Assembly: GCF_000744935.1 (NCBI RefSeq)
Contig: NZ_JQMW01000011.1
Location: 496,001-560,000, forward strand
Reading direction: 5' to 3'
Origin: Clostridium sp. KNHs214
Lineage (GTDB): Bacteria > Bacillota > Clostridia > Clostridiales > Clostridiaceae
DNA length: 64,000 nt
The position numbers and the translations under genes were made by a program. The notes under the pieces are model-generated. The model was not told the DNA's origin. It saw only the letters and a list, made by a program, of their open reading frames with translations, and did no database searches. Positions 28,568 through 36,532 of this stretch are shown in pieces; positions within the stretch are counted from its first letter, which is position 1, and every line of letters starts with the position of its first letter.

Positions 28568-29236
28568 ATGAATAGAAAATATGATAAATGCTTAAATAAG
28601 TGGAATAATATATTTTCAAAAGAAGTTCCTAAAACTCTAATAAAGTCGGGTTCTGGAAATAATGCTCTAGATAAAGGAATTGAGTGGATTTGTAATGGGA
28701 CGACAAATGTTCTTGATTTTGGATGTGGAAATGGCACTATGATATTTTTATGTGCTATAAATGGAACAAAGTATAATGTAGGAATCGATTTGTCAGAAAA
28801 AGGAATTGAAAGTGCACAGATAAGATCTAAACAAATGATTAAAGGAGAATTTCATTTTGTCCAAGGCAGTATCGATGCATTAAAAAATATAGACAATTCA
28901 TCTTTTGATGCCGTAATTTTATCTAACATTATTGATAATTTATATCCAGACGATGCAGAAGCTTTAATTAGAGAAGTAGAAAGAGTTTTAAAAGATAATG
29001 GTAAAGTTTTAGTAAAGTTAAATCCTTATATAACAAGAGAACAAATAATAGAATGGGATATAAAAGTTATAAAAGACAATTTACTTGATGATGGATTAAT
29101 TTTGTTAAACAACACAACAGATGAATGGAAAAATTTTTTTGAAAGAGAATTTAATATAATCCAATATGAAGAAATTTATTATCCAGAATATAACCAAACT
29201 AACAGGATGTTTTGGTTAATTAAGAGGTCATATTAA
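28568..29236 (+). CDS. Class I SAM-dependent methyltransferase
   Basis: A 222-residue protein with SAM motif I VLDFGCGNGTMIFL (about 53-66), an acidic motif II residue in NVGIDLSEKGI, and motifs in FDAVILSNIIDNLYP and EVERVLKDNGKVLVKLNPY. This is the Methyltransf_11/25 type; the substrate (small molecule or protein) is not predictable. SD AAGGGGA precedes the ATG. It is the only intact gene inside the D-E bracketed island, where its neighbours are a dead acetyltransferase and a dead CPCC protein. Confidence 0.85.
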   Translation: MNRKYDKCLNKWNNIFSKEVPKTLIKSGSGNNALDKGIEWICNGTTNVLDFGCGNGTMIFLCAINGTKYNVGIDLSEKGIESAQIRSKQMIKGEFHFVQGSIDALKNIDNSSFDAVILSNIIDNLYPDDAEALIREVERVLKDNGKVLVKLNPYITREQIIEWDIKVIKDNLLDDGLILLNNTTDEWKNFFEREFNIIQYEEIYYPEYNQTNRMFWLIKRSY

Positions 29237-29340
29237 CTTATTTTTAAGACTACAAATTCTAATTTGCAGAATTGAAGTAATATAATTATAGCTTGAGGGA
29301 TAGCGTATTCTTCTTAAGTTATGGTAATACTAATCTAAAG

Positions 29341-29607
29341 CAAAACGGTTATAAGATTTTGAAGAAATTTACTTGTCCTTGTTGTGGATATAAAACATTA
29401 GATGAACAATTTAGTTGGGAGATATGTCCTATCGGCTACTAGGAAGATGCTCCCCTTCAATTTGAAGAAGTTGACCTTCAAGGAGGTGCAAATACTGTTT
29501 CTTTAAGACAAGCACAAAGAAATTTTATTAAATTTAGTGTTTGTGAAATGAGTATGATTGGGTGTGGAAGAAAGCCTGATACAAAATCCATTAAGCGATT
29601 TCATTGA
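29341..29607 (+). pseudogene. Degenerate CPCC-family cysteine-rich protein
   Basis: One frame reads FTCPCCGYKTLDEQFSWEIC, then PIGY, a TAG, and EDAPLQFEEVDLQGGANTVS followed by LRQAQRNFIKFSVCE. This is the small CPCC zinc-ribbon-like family, which normally reads CPxCYWEDDPxQ at this point. The tryptophan codon has become TAG and a cysteine has become glycine. No start codon is found in frame upstream. Clearly inactivated. Confidence 0.75.
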
Positions 29608-29659
29608 AAATTATATTAAAGGATATAAAAATTTTTAATTTAGAATGGGGAGATATTTG

Positions 29660-29995
29660 ATGGATAGAGTAGCGAAGTTAATACTACTAAGAGGCAACTC
29701 CGGAAGTGGCAAGACTACTACGGGAAAGGCTTTACAAAGAAAATTTGGACATGGTACAATGCTAATTTCACAAGATGTTATTAGGAGAGAAATGCTATTT
29801 GTGAAGGATGGACCCAATACAGAGGCCATTCAATTATTAAATGAACTTGCAATATACGGAAAAAAACATTGCAATATTATAATTTTAGAAGGAATTTTAA
29901 ATTCAAAATGGTATAAAAAACTATTTGAAAATTTATTTGATGAATTTAATAATGAAATAAATATAGCTTGTTTGCTATCCCATTTATTTAATTAA
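29660..29995 (+). pseudogene. P-loop kinase-like protein truncated by repeat copy E
   Basis: Begins MDRVAKLILLRGNSGSGKTT with a perfect Walker A (GNSGSGKTT), followed by GTMLISQDVIRREMLFVKDG and IILEGILNSKWYKKLFENLF, as in small nucleotide/AAA-type kinases of about 170-180 residues. After DEFNNEI the reading frame enters the end of repeat copy E (from about 29958) and stops, so the C-terminal third is lost. The ATG at 29660 is preferred to one at 29645, which overlaps the GGGGAG SD. Confidence 0.7.
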
Positions 29996-30327
29996 AGATT
30001 TTCCGTAACATAGTGGAGGAAGATCATCCTTTAGTAGGCCGTATTCTCCCCTAGATAAACTATGCATTAACCGAAAAATCTGTCTTTAAGGTAACAATAA
30101 ATATATTTTCTTAGACTATTGAGCTAGCCTTAGAAATTCTTTGTTTTCAAATTTCAATATCCGTTAAGAAGCTTTCATGTTTGAGCGCCGTTAGAAGCGA
30201 GTTTGAAAGCTTTAGGGTATTCAAATTTGAAAACATTAGAATTTCTTGGCGTATTGCGAGCAGTCTAAAAAATATATTTATTGTGAACTTAAAGACAGAT
30301 TTTTCTTACGGCACTTACCTCACAATT
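29958..30327 (-). repeat. Long palindromic repeat, copy E
   Basis: The core is 30081-30298 (218 bp), nearly the same as B and D. On the minus strand it starts 4 nt after the apeB stop codon. Its far end has the TATAGC/GCTAT hairpin seen in copy B and cuts into the truncated kinase gene, direct evidence of insertion or recombination. The tail keeps CCTACTAAAGGATGAT and GGAAAATCTTTAATT. Confidence 0.8.
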
Positions 30328-30331
30328 TATT

Positions 30332-31633
30332 TTAAATGTTATAAAATTCTTCAAATGACTTCAATACATAAGTGTGATCTTGAACTCCTCCAAATTCACG
30401 TACAGAGTGCATTGCAAGCACTGGAGTTCCCATGTCTACGGATCTTATATCTAAATGAGTTGAAGATATAGGTCCTATAGTGGAGCCTCCTCTTGAATCT
30501 GAACGATTAACAAATTTTTGATAAGGCACTCCTGCATTTTTACATACCACTTCATAAACAGCAGATGAATCACTATCTGTAGTATAGCTTTGATTTGCAT
30601 TTACTTTTATTACTGGTCCTTTGTTTATTACTGGTCTATTAGTTGGATCATGTTTTTCTCCTACATTTGGATGAACTGCATGTGCTAAGTCTCCAGAAAT
30701 TATAAATGATTTTGATAAAGCTCTAAGGAAATCTTCTCTACCTTTTCCCATAGATAATGCTATTCTTTCTAGTACATTAGCAAGCATTTGAGAATCTGCA
30801 CCTTGTTTTGTAGAACTTCCTACTTCTTCATTATCAAAACAAACCATTACATTTGTTCCTTTTGTAGTTTTACTATTAATCAAAGCTTTTATTCCTGCAT
30901 GAACCATAGCTAGGTCATCTAATCTTCCACAGGATATGAATTCATCGTTAAGTCCTATTATGCTTCCTTTTTCAAATTCATATAGGAATAAATCAAAGTC
31001 TATTATATCTTCACCCTTAACGCCTAGCTCCTTAGCTACTGCATTTAAAAGATAATTTCCCTTTTCTAAATTTTCATTTACTAATGATAGTAATGGCAAT
31101 GTATCCTTTTGCTTATTTAATTCTACACCGCTATTTACTTCACGATTCATGTGTATTGCAAGATTAGGTATTATAAGTATAGGTTTTTTTATGTTTACTA
31201 ATCTTATTTCTGGGTATAATGGATTTTCGCTCTTTAATGCTACTCTACCAGCCACTGAAAGAGGTCTATCTAACCATGTATTAAGTATAGGTCCTCCATA
31301 TACTTCAGTGTTTAATTTTACATATGTTTTTTCTGAAACCATTTCTGCTGATGGCTTAATTCTAAATGTTGGGGAATCTGTATGAGCTCCTATTAATTTA
31401 AATCCGTCTTCTTCAATTTCTCCATTTCCCACTACAAAGGCTGTTAAAGCTGAATCATTTTTAGTTACATAGTACTTTCCGCCTTTTTCTAAATTCCATT
31501 TTTCACTTTCCTTTATTTCCTTAAATCCATTAGCAGTTAATTCTTTCTTTACATTCTCCACTGCATGAAAAGCTGTTGGACTTTCATAAATAAAGTCTAT
31601 AAGATTTTGGGCTAATTCTAATTCCTTTGTCAT
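30332..31633 (-). CDS. apeB: M18 family aminopeptidase
   Basis: A 433-residue cytoplasmic zinc aminopeptidase. Metal ligands are visible in GAHTDSP (H84, D86), CFDNEEVGS (acidic pair with the catalytic Glu) and the C-terminal MHSVREFGGVQDH. GDLAHAVHPN and NQSYTTDSDSSAVY are typical of M18 peptidases, which remove acidic or neutral N-terminal residues and form dodecamers. The length is right. SD GGGGGG precedes the ATG. It seems monocistronic. Repeat E follows 4 nt after the stop. Confidence 0.95.
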   Translation of the reverse strand: MTKELELAQNLIDFIYESPTAFHAVENVKKELTANGFKEIKESEKWNLEKGGKYYVTKNDSALTAFVVGNGEIEEDGFKLIGAHTDSPTFRIKPSAEMVSEKTYVKLNTEVYGGPILNTWLDRPLSVAGRVALKSENPLYPEIRLVNIKKPILIIPNLAIHMNREVNSGVELNKQKDTLPLLSLVNENLEKGNYLLNAVAKELGVKGEDIIDFDLFLYEFEKGSIIGLNDEFISCGRLDDLAMVHAGIKALINSKTTKGTNVMVCFDNEEVGSSTKQGADSQMLANVLERIALSMGKGREDFLRALSKSFIISGDLAHAVHPNVGEKHDPTNRPVINKGPVIKVNANQSYTTDSDSSAVYEVVCKNAGVPYQKFVNRSDSRGGSTIGPISSTHLDIRSVDMGTPVLAMHSVREFGGVQDHTYVLKSFEEFYNI

Positions 31634-31883
31634 TATTAATCCCCCCGAAATTTTATGATAATTTTGATTTATTTACATGTTTAATTATAACATATATAAT
31701 ACTCCAACTCCAAATTTCACTTTACAATTGGCAATGATTAAATTTTCAATTTAGTATTAATATTTAATATACAATTATATACTACAAATTACAATTACAA
31801 TATAAAAAATGTATTAAAACCCTAAATTATGAGTATTATATTATTAAGTAAAATTTTAGTAATTTAATGGAGCGTGATTTATT

Positions 31884-33020
31884 ATGAAAGGAACTATAAG
31901 GCACTTATTCCCTGGCGGAAATACATCACAGGGTTTTTATTCCTATTACCATTATATTTTATCTCAGGAAGAAGCCAATAAAATCATTTGCATTAAGGGC
32001 GGACCTGGAACTGGCAAATCTTCCATGATGAAAAAACTTGGAGAATACTTTAACTGTAACGGATATGACATAGAATATCACCACTGTTCATCAGATAATA
32101 ATTCCCTAGATGCAGTATTAATACCATCTTTAAAAGTTGCTATATTAGATGGCACTGCTCCTCATGTAGTAGACCCTAAAAATCCAGGCGCTGTGGATGA
32201 AGTTTTAAATTTAAGTGACTGCTGGAATGAAAAAAAACTCCAAAATAATAAAAATGAAATAATTTCTATTAATAAAGCTATCGGAAACACCTTTAAAAGA
32301 GCTTATAAATACATTGAAGCATCTAAAATTATACATGACGGTTGGAGCAATTTAAACTTAGAAGCTATGGATTTTTCAAAATTAAATATATTAAAAGAGA
32401 ACTTAAAAGGAGAGCTTTTTAACGCTAAAGTAAGCTCATTAGGAAAGGAAAGACACTTATTTGCCACTGCCTTTACTCCTAATGGAATAGTCACCTATAT
32501 AGAGAACTTGCAGGAAAATTATAAAAATATATATGTATTAAACGGCGAACCCGGCACCTGTAAATCTGATATATTGAACTTTTTAAGTAAAGAAGCTATT
32601 AATAGGGGACATTATGTAGAAATATTTCATAAACCCCTTATTCCTGAGGAAATTGAGCATATTCTAATTCCTGATTTAAGCATAGCCTTGTTAACCTCTA
32701 ATGAAATAAATAGAAAAGAATTTTCTGGAACACAAATATACACAAATGAACTGCAAAATCAAAATATACTAAATAGAAATCTCTCAAAAACACATGATGA
32801 AAGGGAAACTTTTTATCTTCTTTTAAATAAAGGCTTAGATATAATCTCTGGCGCAAAAGAGTTGCATGACCAGTTAGAATCTTACTATATACCTGCAATG
32901 AATTTTGACAAGGTAAATGAAAAATATAAAAAGGTCCTAAATGAATTTCTAGAATACGAAAATAAAAATACTGCAGATAATGCATTTAAACAAATAAAAA
33001 GTGATATATTTTTTGTCTAA
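31884..33020 (+). CDS. PRK06851-like protein with two P-loop domains
   Basis: A 378-residue protein made of two similar NTPase halves. The first has an intact Walker A, GGPGTGKSS (39-47). The second has NGEPGTCKSD (about 220-229), in which the glycine before the lysine is cysteine, so nucleotide binding may be altered. Each half also has an IPxLxxALLxxxxPH-like strand (LIPSLKVAILDGTAPHVVDP in the first). The family is widespread in spore-forming Firmicutes and uncharacterised. It is transcribed alone, convergent to cbiO, with a repeat between. Confidence 0.75.
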   Translation: MKGTIRHLFPGGNTSQGFYSYYHYILSQEEANKIICIKGGPGTGKSSMMKKLGEYFNCNGYDIEYHHCSSDNNSLDAVLIPSLKVAILDGTAPHVVDPKNPGAVDEVLNLSDCWNEKKLQNNKNEIISINKAIGNTFKRAYKYIEASKIIHDGWSNLNLEAMDFSKLNILKENLKGELFNAKVSSLGKERHLFATAFTPNGIVTYIENLQENYKNIYVLNGEPGTCKSDILNFLSKEAINRGHYVEIFHKPLIPEEIEHILIPDLSIALLTSNEINRKEFSGTQIYTNELQNQNILNRNLSKTHDERETFYLLLNKGLDIISGAKELHDQLESYYIPAMNFDKVNEKYKKVLNEFLEYENKNTADNAFKQIKSDIFFV

Positions 33021-33184
33021 AGACCATAAAAGCCACAAATTATAGCCTTAAATCAAGAAAGCTTTTTATAATTTTTATTTTTTTAAATGCTGAACTGACT
33101 TATTGCTAATTCCTATTACACAGCCCCTAACACCTTAAATGTAAATATAATAATTTTAAAACTGATGATTGGGGATTGCGTAAA

Positions 33185-33352
33185 GTACATGAAAAGAAAT
33201 AAAAAGTTAAATATGCTGGTATATTTTGTGTCATACAAGGAAGTATTTTCCATCACTAGTATAACTATCGGCGGGTTCTATTGAAGCAGTATGACGCAAA
33301 ATAGACTAGCATGCTGACTTATTATTTATTTGAATGTGTCTAATAGGTATCG
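33185..33352. repeat. Second palindromic repeat family, copy 1
   Basis: About 168 bp shared with 60493-60653. Ends are inverted repeats (AAATAAAAAGTTA near the left, TGACTTATTATTTATTT near the right), and ATGCTGG/CTAGCAT also pair. Internal ATCGGCGGGTTCT is identical in both copies. No ORF. It sits between convergent genes (PRK06851-like and cbiO). Confidence 0.7.
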
Positions 33353-33412
33353 AATGCTAAAACTAAAAATTTGAGACTAAAAACTGAAATTAAATATTGG
33401 TCAACTTCATAA

Positions 33413-34138
33413 TTATAAAATATTATTTTGTTCCAAGAATTTTTTATCATTTATTATTTCTTCATAATCTCCATCTTTAATAATTCTATGATCCTCTGAA
33501 AAGACTATAGCCCTTTTAAAAACACCTTCTACATAACCGAATTCATGAGTAGAGCATATTATGGTTTTTCCACACTCCCTTAGTTTTATTAAAAAATCTC
33601 TCAAAAATTTCTTTCCCTTTGGATCTATTCCATTCATAGGCTCATCTAATACAAGTACCTCTGGATTTAACGCAAGCACACTAGCTATGGCAACCTTCTT
33701 TTTTTCTCCGCCGCTTAAATTATAGGGTTCTCTATGTTTTAAGTCCATAATATTAAGCAGTTCCATGCAATCATAAACCCTTGAATTTACCATATCTTCA
33801 CTCAATCCCATTTGTCTTGGTCCAAATGCAATCTCCTCATAAACCGTAGAACAAAAAAGCTGCGCATCTGAGTTTTGAAATACAAATCCTACTTTTTTAT
33901 GAAAACTTTTAGAAAAACTACTATTTTCTAATTTTTTTCCTGTAATTTCTTCTTCATTAAATATGTACTTTCCCTGTACCGGATTTACAATACCATTTAT
34001 AATTTTTAACATTGTGGACTTACCACTGCCATTAGGTCCAATTAAAGCTACAGCTTCCCCTTCATTTATATTAATATTTATATCTCTAAGAGCCACATTA
34101 TTCTTATATGCAAAATAAACATTATTAAGCCGTATCAT
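33413..34138 (-). CDS. cbiO: Ni/Co ECF transporter ATPase (CbiO/NikO)
   Basis: A 241-residue ABC ATPase of the energy-coupling-factor type. Walker A is GPNGSGKST (34-42), the signature NLSGGEKKK, Walker B VLVLDEPMNGIDP and the switch histidine STHEF. It energises metal uptake with the CbiQ and NikMN-type proteins encoded just upstream. It starts 46 bp after the cbiQ stop and is last in the operon. Nickel or cobalt uptake is inferred from the NikM-type substrate protein and the neighbouring Ni enzymes. Confidence 0.92.
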   Translation of the reverse strand: MIRLNNVYFAYKNNVALRDINININEGEAVALIGPNGSGKSTMLKIINGIVNPVQGKYIFNEEEITGKKLENSSFSKSFHKKVGFVFQNSDAQLFCSTVYEEIAFGPRQMGLSEDMVNSRVYDCMELLNIMDLKHREPYNLSGGEKKKVAIASVLALNPEVLVLDEPMNGIDPKGKKFLRDFLIKLRECGKTIICSTHEFGYVEGVFKRAIVFSEDHRIIKDGDYEEIINDKKFLEQNNIL

Positions 34139-34184
34139 ATTTTCACTTCCTCATAATATATTTTTAAATTGCAGATAAAGTTCT

Positions 34185-34985
34185 TTATTTAGATAAAACA
34201 AAATACAAGACTATGATAAATATATTTACAGAAGTATACGCTAAATCTAATAGTGTAAATTTAAATTTAGAATAACTTACATACTCTCCAGTAAAGCCTC
34301 TGCATTCCATAGCTGAATACATTTCTTCTCCCATGGTTTTTGATTTGAAAAATAAATTTCCCATAATCCTAGATATAGACGTGTATTTTTTATTATTCTT
34401 ACCTATAGATCTGAGTTTTAAGGCATACAACATTTCTAAAGAAAACTCTCCTAATATGTATATATATTTTATTGTAATATCAAAAACTAATATAAATATA
34501 TCTGGAATAAAGAGCATTTTTAAAGATTTAGTTATGTGATGCCATTTAGTAGTGTATGATAATAAATTAACGGCTACAACCGTTATAAGCACCTTTAAAA
34601 TTAGCACTAAGCTATTATATAAATTTCCCATAATTATTGATGGTATAAGTATGATTACTGTAAAAATAGGCACTATTAAACTTACACCTAATATTTTTTT
34701 CAATGTATCACCATCCAAAGTACTTAAGCATAGCAAAAAATATGTGCCTATAGTGTATAAATAAAACAAATTTCTAGACATAGATAAAAAAATTATAAAT
34801 AATACGGTAAATATTAATTTTATCAGTGGATTGATTTTATATAGCATCCCATTTCCACAAGTCTTATCTCTTTTAATCCTTGATAATATTTTAATAATTG
34901 CTATTATGGTTTTATTTATAAATCCATCCTTGTCTTTTGGTGGTTTATAATCCTCCTTATTTAAAAGCCAATCCTTAATCTCCAA
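34185..34985 (-). CDS. cbiQ: Ni/Co ECF transporter T-component (CbiQ/NikQ)
   Basis: A 266-residue membrane protein with five to six hydrophobic segments (starting LIKLIFTVLFIIFLSM near residue 55). The cytoplasmic helices contain the family's charged motifs, seen as LKLRSIGKN and MECRGFTGEY, which couple to the ATPase. It has a longer polar N-terminus (about 50 residues) than many CbiQ proteins. It is separated from the substrate-binding gene by 275 bp that include a large hairpin, an unusual gap inside such an operon. Confidence 0.88.
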   Translation of the reverse strand: MEIKDWLLNKEDYKPPKDKDGFINKTIIAIIKILSRIKRDKTCGNGMLYKINPLIKLIFTVLFIIFLSMSRNLFYLYTIGTYFLLCLSTLDGDTLKKILGVSLIVPIFTVIILIPSIIMGNLYNSLVLILKVLITVVAVNLLSYTTKWHHITKSLKMLFIPDIFILVFDITIKYIYILGEFSLEMLYALKLRSIGKNNKKYTSISRIMGNLFFKSKTMGEEMYSAMECRGFTGEYVSYSKFKFTLLDLAYTSVNIFIIVLYFVLSK

Positions 34986-35043
34986 TAATCCACCCTCTCA
35001 CTTTTTCCTATTTTGCTAATATTAGATACAAGCATAAATTCAA

Positions 35044-35094
35044 CAACCATCCATTACATTCCTTCTAAAGCTAGAAAGAAAATATGGATGGTTG
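35044..35094 (-). other. Hairpin between nikMN-type gene and cbiQ
   Basis: CAACCATCCAT and ATGGATGGTTG pair across about 29 nt that contain a smaller TTCT/AGAA stem. The T tail is weak, so it is more likely an RNA-processing or stability element than a full terminator. The remaining spacer shows no gene. Confidence 0.5.
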
Positions 35095-35260
35095 TAAAAT
35101 TCAATATTTACTTATTTATTATCATCTGTTATATATATTATGATTCAACCATAAAAAGATACAATATAGTGGAATTATAAAATTTCTCCTCAATAACTTG
35201 CATAAGAGCTCGAAACAATAAATTTAATTTAAGAAATTCTAATCTTTTAGACATATAAAA

Positions 35261-36256
35261 TTAGCTCTCAACAGTTTTATCCTTCATATCAATATTACTA
35301 TCTTTTTTCAAAGCTCCTATAATTTTAAAAATTATAACTATAAGTGCTACTCCTGCTATAGCAGACAATATGTACCCTGCTATTTCTGGAAGTCCACTTA
35401 TACTGTAATCTGGCGCCATAGAACTAAATTCAAATCCTTTTTCCATGCCCTTTGGAACAAAACCAGTTAATTCTTTTATTTCATCTGTTCCCCATTCTCC
35501 CCATGCAGTACCTGAAGCTAATAATCCTACTGGACTTAAAACAATCATTGCTATTATAAGTCCAGTTAAAGACTTACTATTTTCCTTTTTTCCCTCATAT
35601 ATAGTTCCTGGGGATAATTTCTTAATATAAGCATAAACTCCCGCAGTAACTGCACCTTCTAATAATCCTATGATTAAATGTGGCAAAATCATTGCTGGAA
35701 TTGCTACGTTTAAAGCATATGGACAATACAGTGCCGCCCCTGCTGCATCTTTAAAAATCATAGGTTGAATACCAAATTCTATAGCTGCGCATAAAGCTGC
35801 CATAATTAGCGATATGTATCCTGCTATAAATGCAGCTACATATTCACCCTTTTCACTTTTTATTTTTCTCTTTATAGAATTAAATACGTAGTGAGCTACA
35901 AATGGCATAACAAAAGCCATGTTAAAAGTATTTGCTCCAAATGCTAGTATTCCACCATCTCCGAAAAACAAAGCCTGTATTAATAGTGCAATAGTTACTG
36001 CTATACATGCAGCATAAGGTCCTAAAATAATTGCGATTAAAGCAGCTCCTACAGCATGAGCTGTAGTTCCCCCTAGTGCTGGTACATTGAACATCATTAT
36101 TAAGAATGAAAAAGCTGCACAAACTCCAAGCAGTGGCATTTTCTTTTTACTCAGTTCATTCTTTACTTTTGTAACTGTTCTTTTCCAAACTGGAACCATT
36201 GCCACCCCCATTACAGCACAGGTCGATGGACTTAAATAATTGTCTGGTATATGCAT
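35261..36256 (-). CDS. cbiM: Ni/Co ECF transporter substrate component, CbiM/NikM fused to N-type tail
   Basis: A 331-residue membrane protein starting MHIPDNYLSP. In NikM/CbiM proteins the N-terminal Met1-His2 and a histidine in the second helix bind the metal; here these are M1, H2 and H68 (LGGTTAHAVG). NHWD-type segments and GLLEGAVTAGVYAYI are present. After about residue 225 comes a PDGLE/NikN-like extension with one last membrane helix (SGLPEIAGYILSAIAGVALI), so M and N components are fused. Nickel is favoured over cobalt because of the CODH/ACS neighbourhood (inference). SD GGGGGG; long leader upstream. Confidence 0.88.
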   Translation of the reverse strand: MHIPDNYLSPSTCAVMGVAMVPVWKRTVTKVKNELSKKKMPLLGVCAAFSFLIMMFNVPALGGTTAHAVGAALIAIILGPYAACIAVTIALLIQALFFGDGGILAFGANTFNMAFVMPFVAHYVFNSIKRKIKSEKGEYVAAFIAGYISLIMAALCAAIEFGIQPMIFKDAAGAALYCPYALNVAIPAMILPHLIIGLLEGAVTAGVYAYIKKLSPGTIYEGKKENSKSLTGLIIAMIVLSPVGLLASGTAWGEWGTDEIKELTGFVPKGMEKGFEFSSMAPDYSISGLPEIAGYILSAIAGVALIVIIFKIIGALKKDSNIDMKDKTVES

Positions 36257-36280
36257 TATTATCCCCCCAACTTAATTTTA

Positions 36281-36330
36281 TAAAAATAAAAACCACAAAA
36301 GCTCCATAATTATGGATAACCTTCGTGGTT
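36281..36330 (-). terminator. Attenuator-like terminator in the Ni/Co transporter leader
   Basis: On the minus strand AACCACGAAGG pairs with CTTTTGTGGTT (two G-U pairs) around a CCATAATTATGG inner palindrome and is followed by TTTTTATTTTT. It lies between the promoter at 36398-36426 and the start codon at 36256, so it must be read through for expression. Confidence 0.7.
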
Positions 36331-36349
36331 ATATATCGATTTATTCATA

Positions 36350-36374
36350 TGTCTCAAAATTCGTTTTTAAGACA
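36350..36374. promoter_or_regulatory. Inverted repeat in the Ni/Co transporter leader
   Basis: TGTCTCAAAA and TTTTAAGACA form 10-bp arms (one mismatch) with a 5-bp spacer. It lies downstream of the -10 element, so it is either an operator for a metal-responsive repressor or the upstream hairpin of an attenuator. Confidence 0.55.
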
Positions 36375-36397
36375 CAAATATTTTATTCAACAAAATA

Positions 36398-36426
36398 ATT
36401 TTACACCTATGTAAAAAAATAGTCAA
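36398..36426 (-). promoter_or_regulatory. Promoter of the Ni/Co transporter operon
   Basis: TTGACT and TAAAAT are separated by exactly 17 bp on the minus strand. The transcript would start near 36391 and have a leader of about 135 nt before the cbiM ATG. Confidence 0.75.
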
Positions 36427-36454
36427 GCTCTATTTTTATGTAAATTAATACCCC

Positions 36455-36481
36455 TTGGATTTTATTATAAAGTGGTATAAT
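36455..36481 (+). promoter_or_regulatory. Promoter of the CDF transporter gene
   Basis: TTGGAT and TATAAT are separated by 15 bp on the plus strand, 52 bp before the start codon. The spacer is slightly short. Confidence 0.55.
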
Positions 36482-36532
36482 ATACTTATTAATAATCTAT
36501 TTATTTTTTTATTTTAAGGACGGTGTTTTGGT

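Noticed and set aside
36256-36426. Cobalamin riboswitch upstream of cbiM
   Set aside because: The leader is too short and lacks the conserved B12-box sequence; only an inverted repeat and a terminator are visible.
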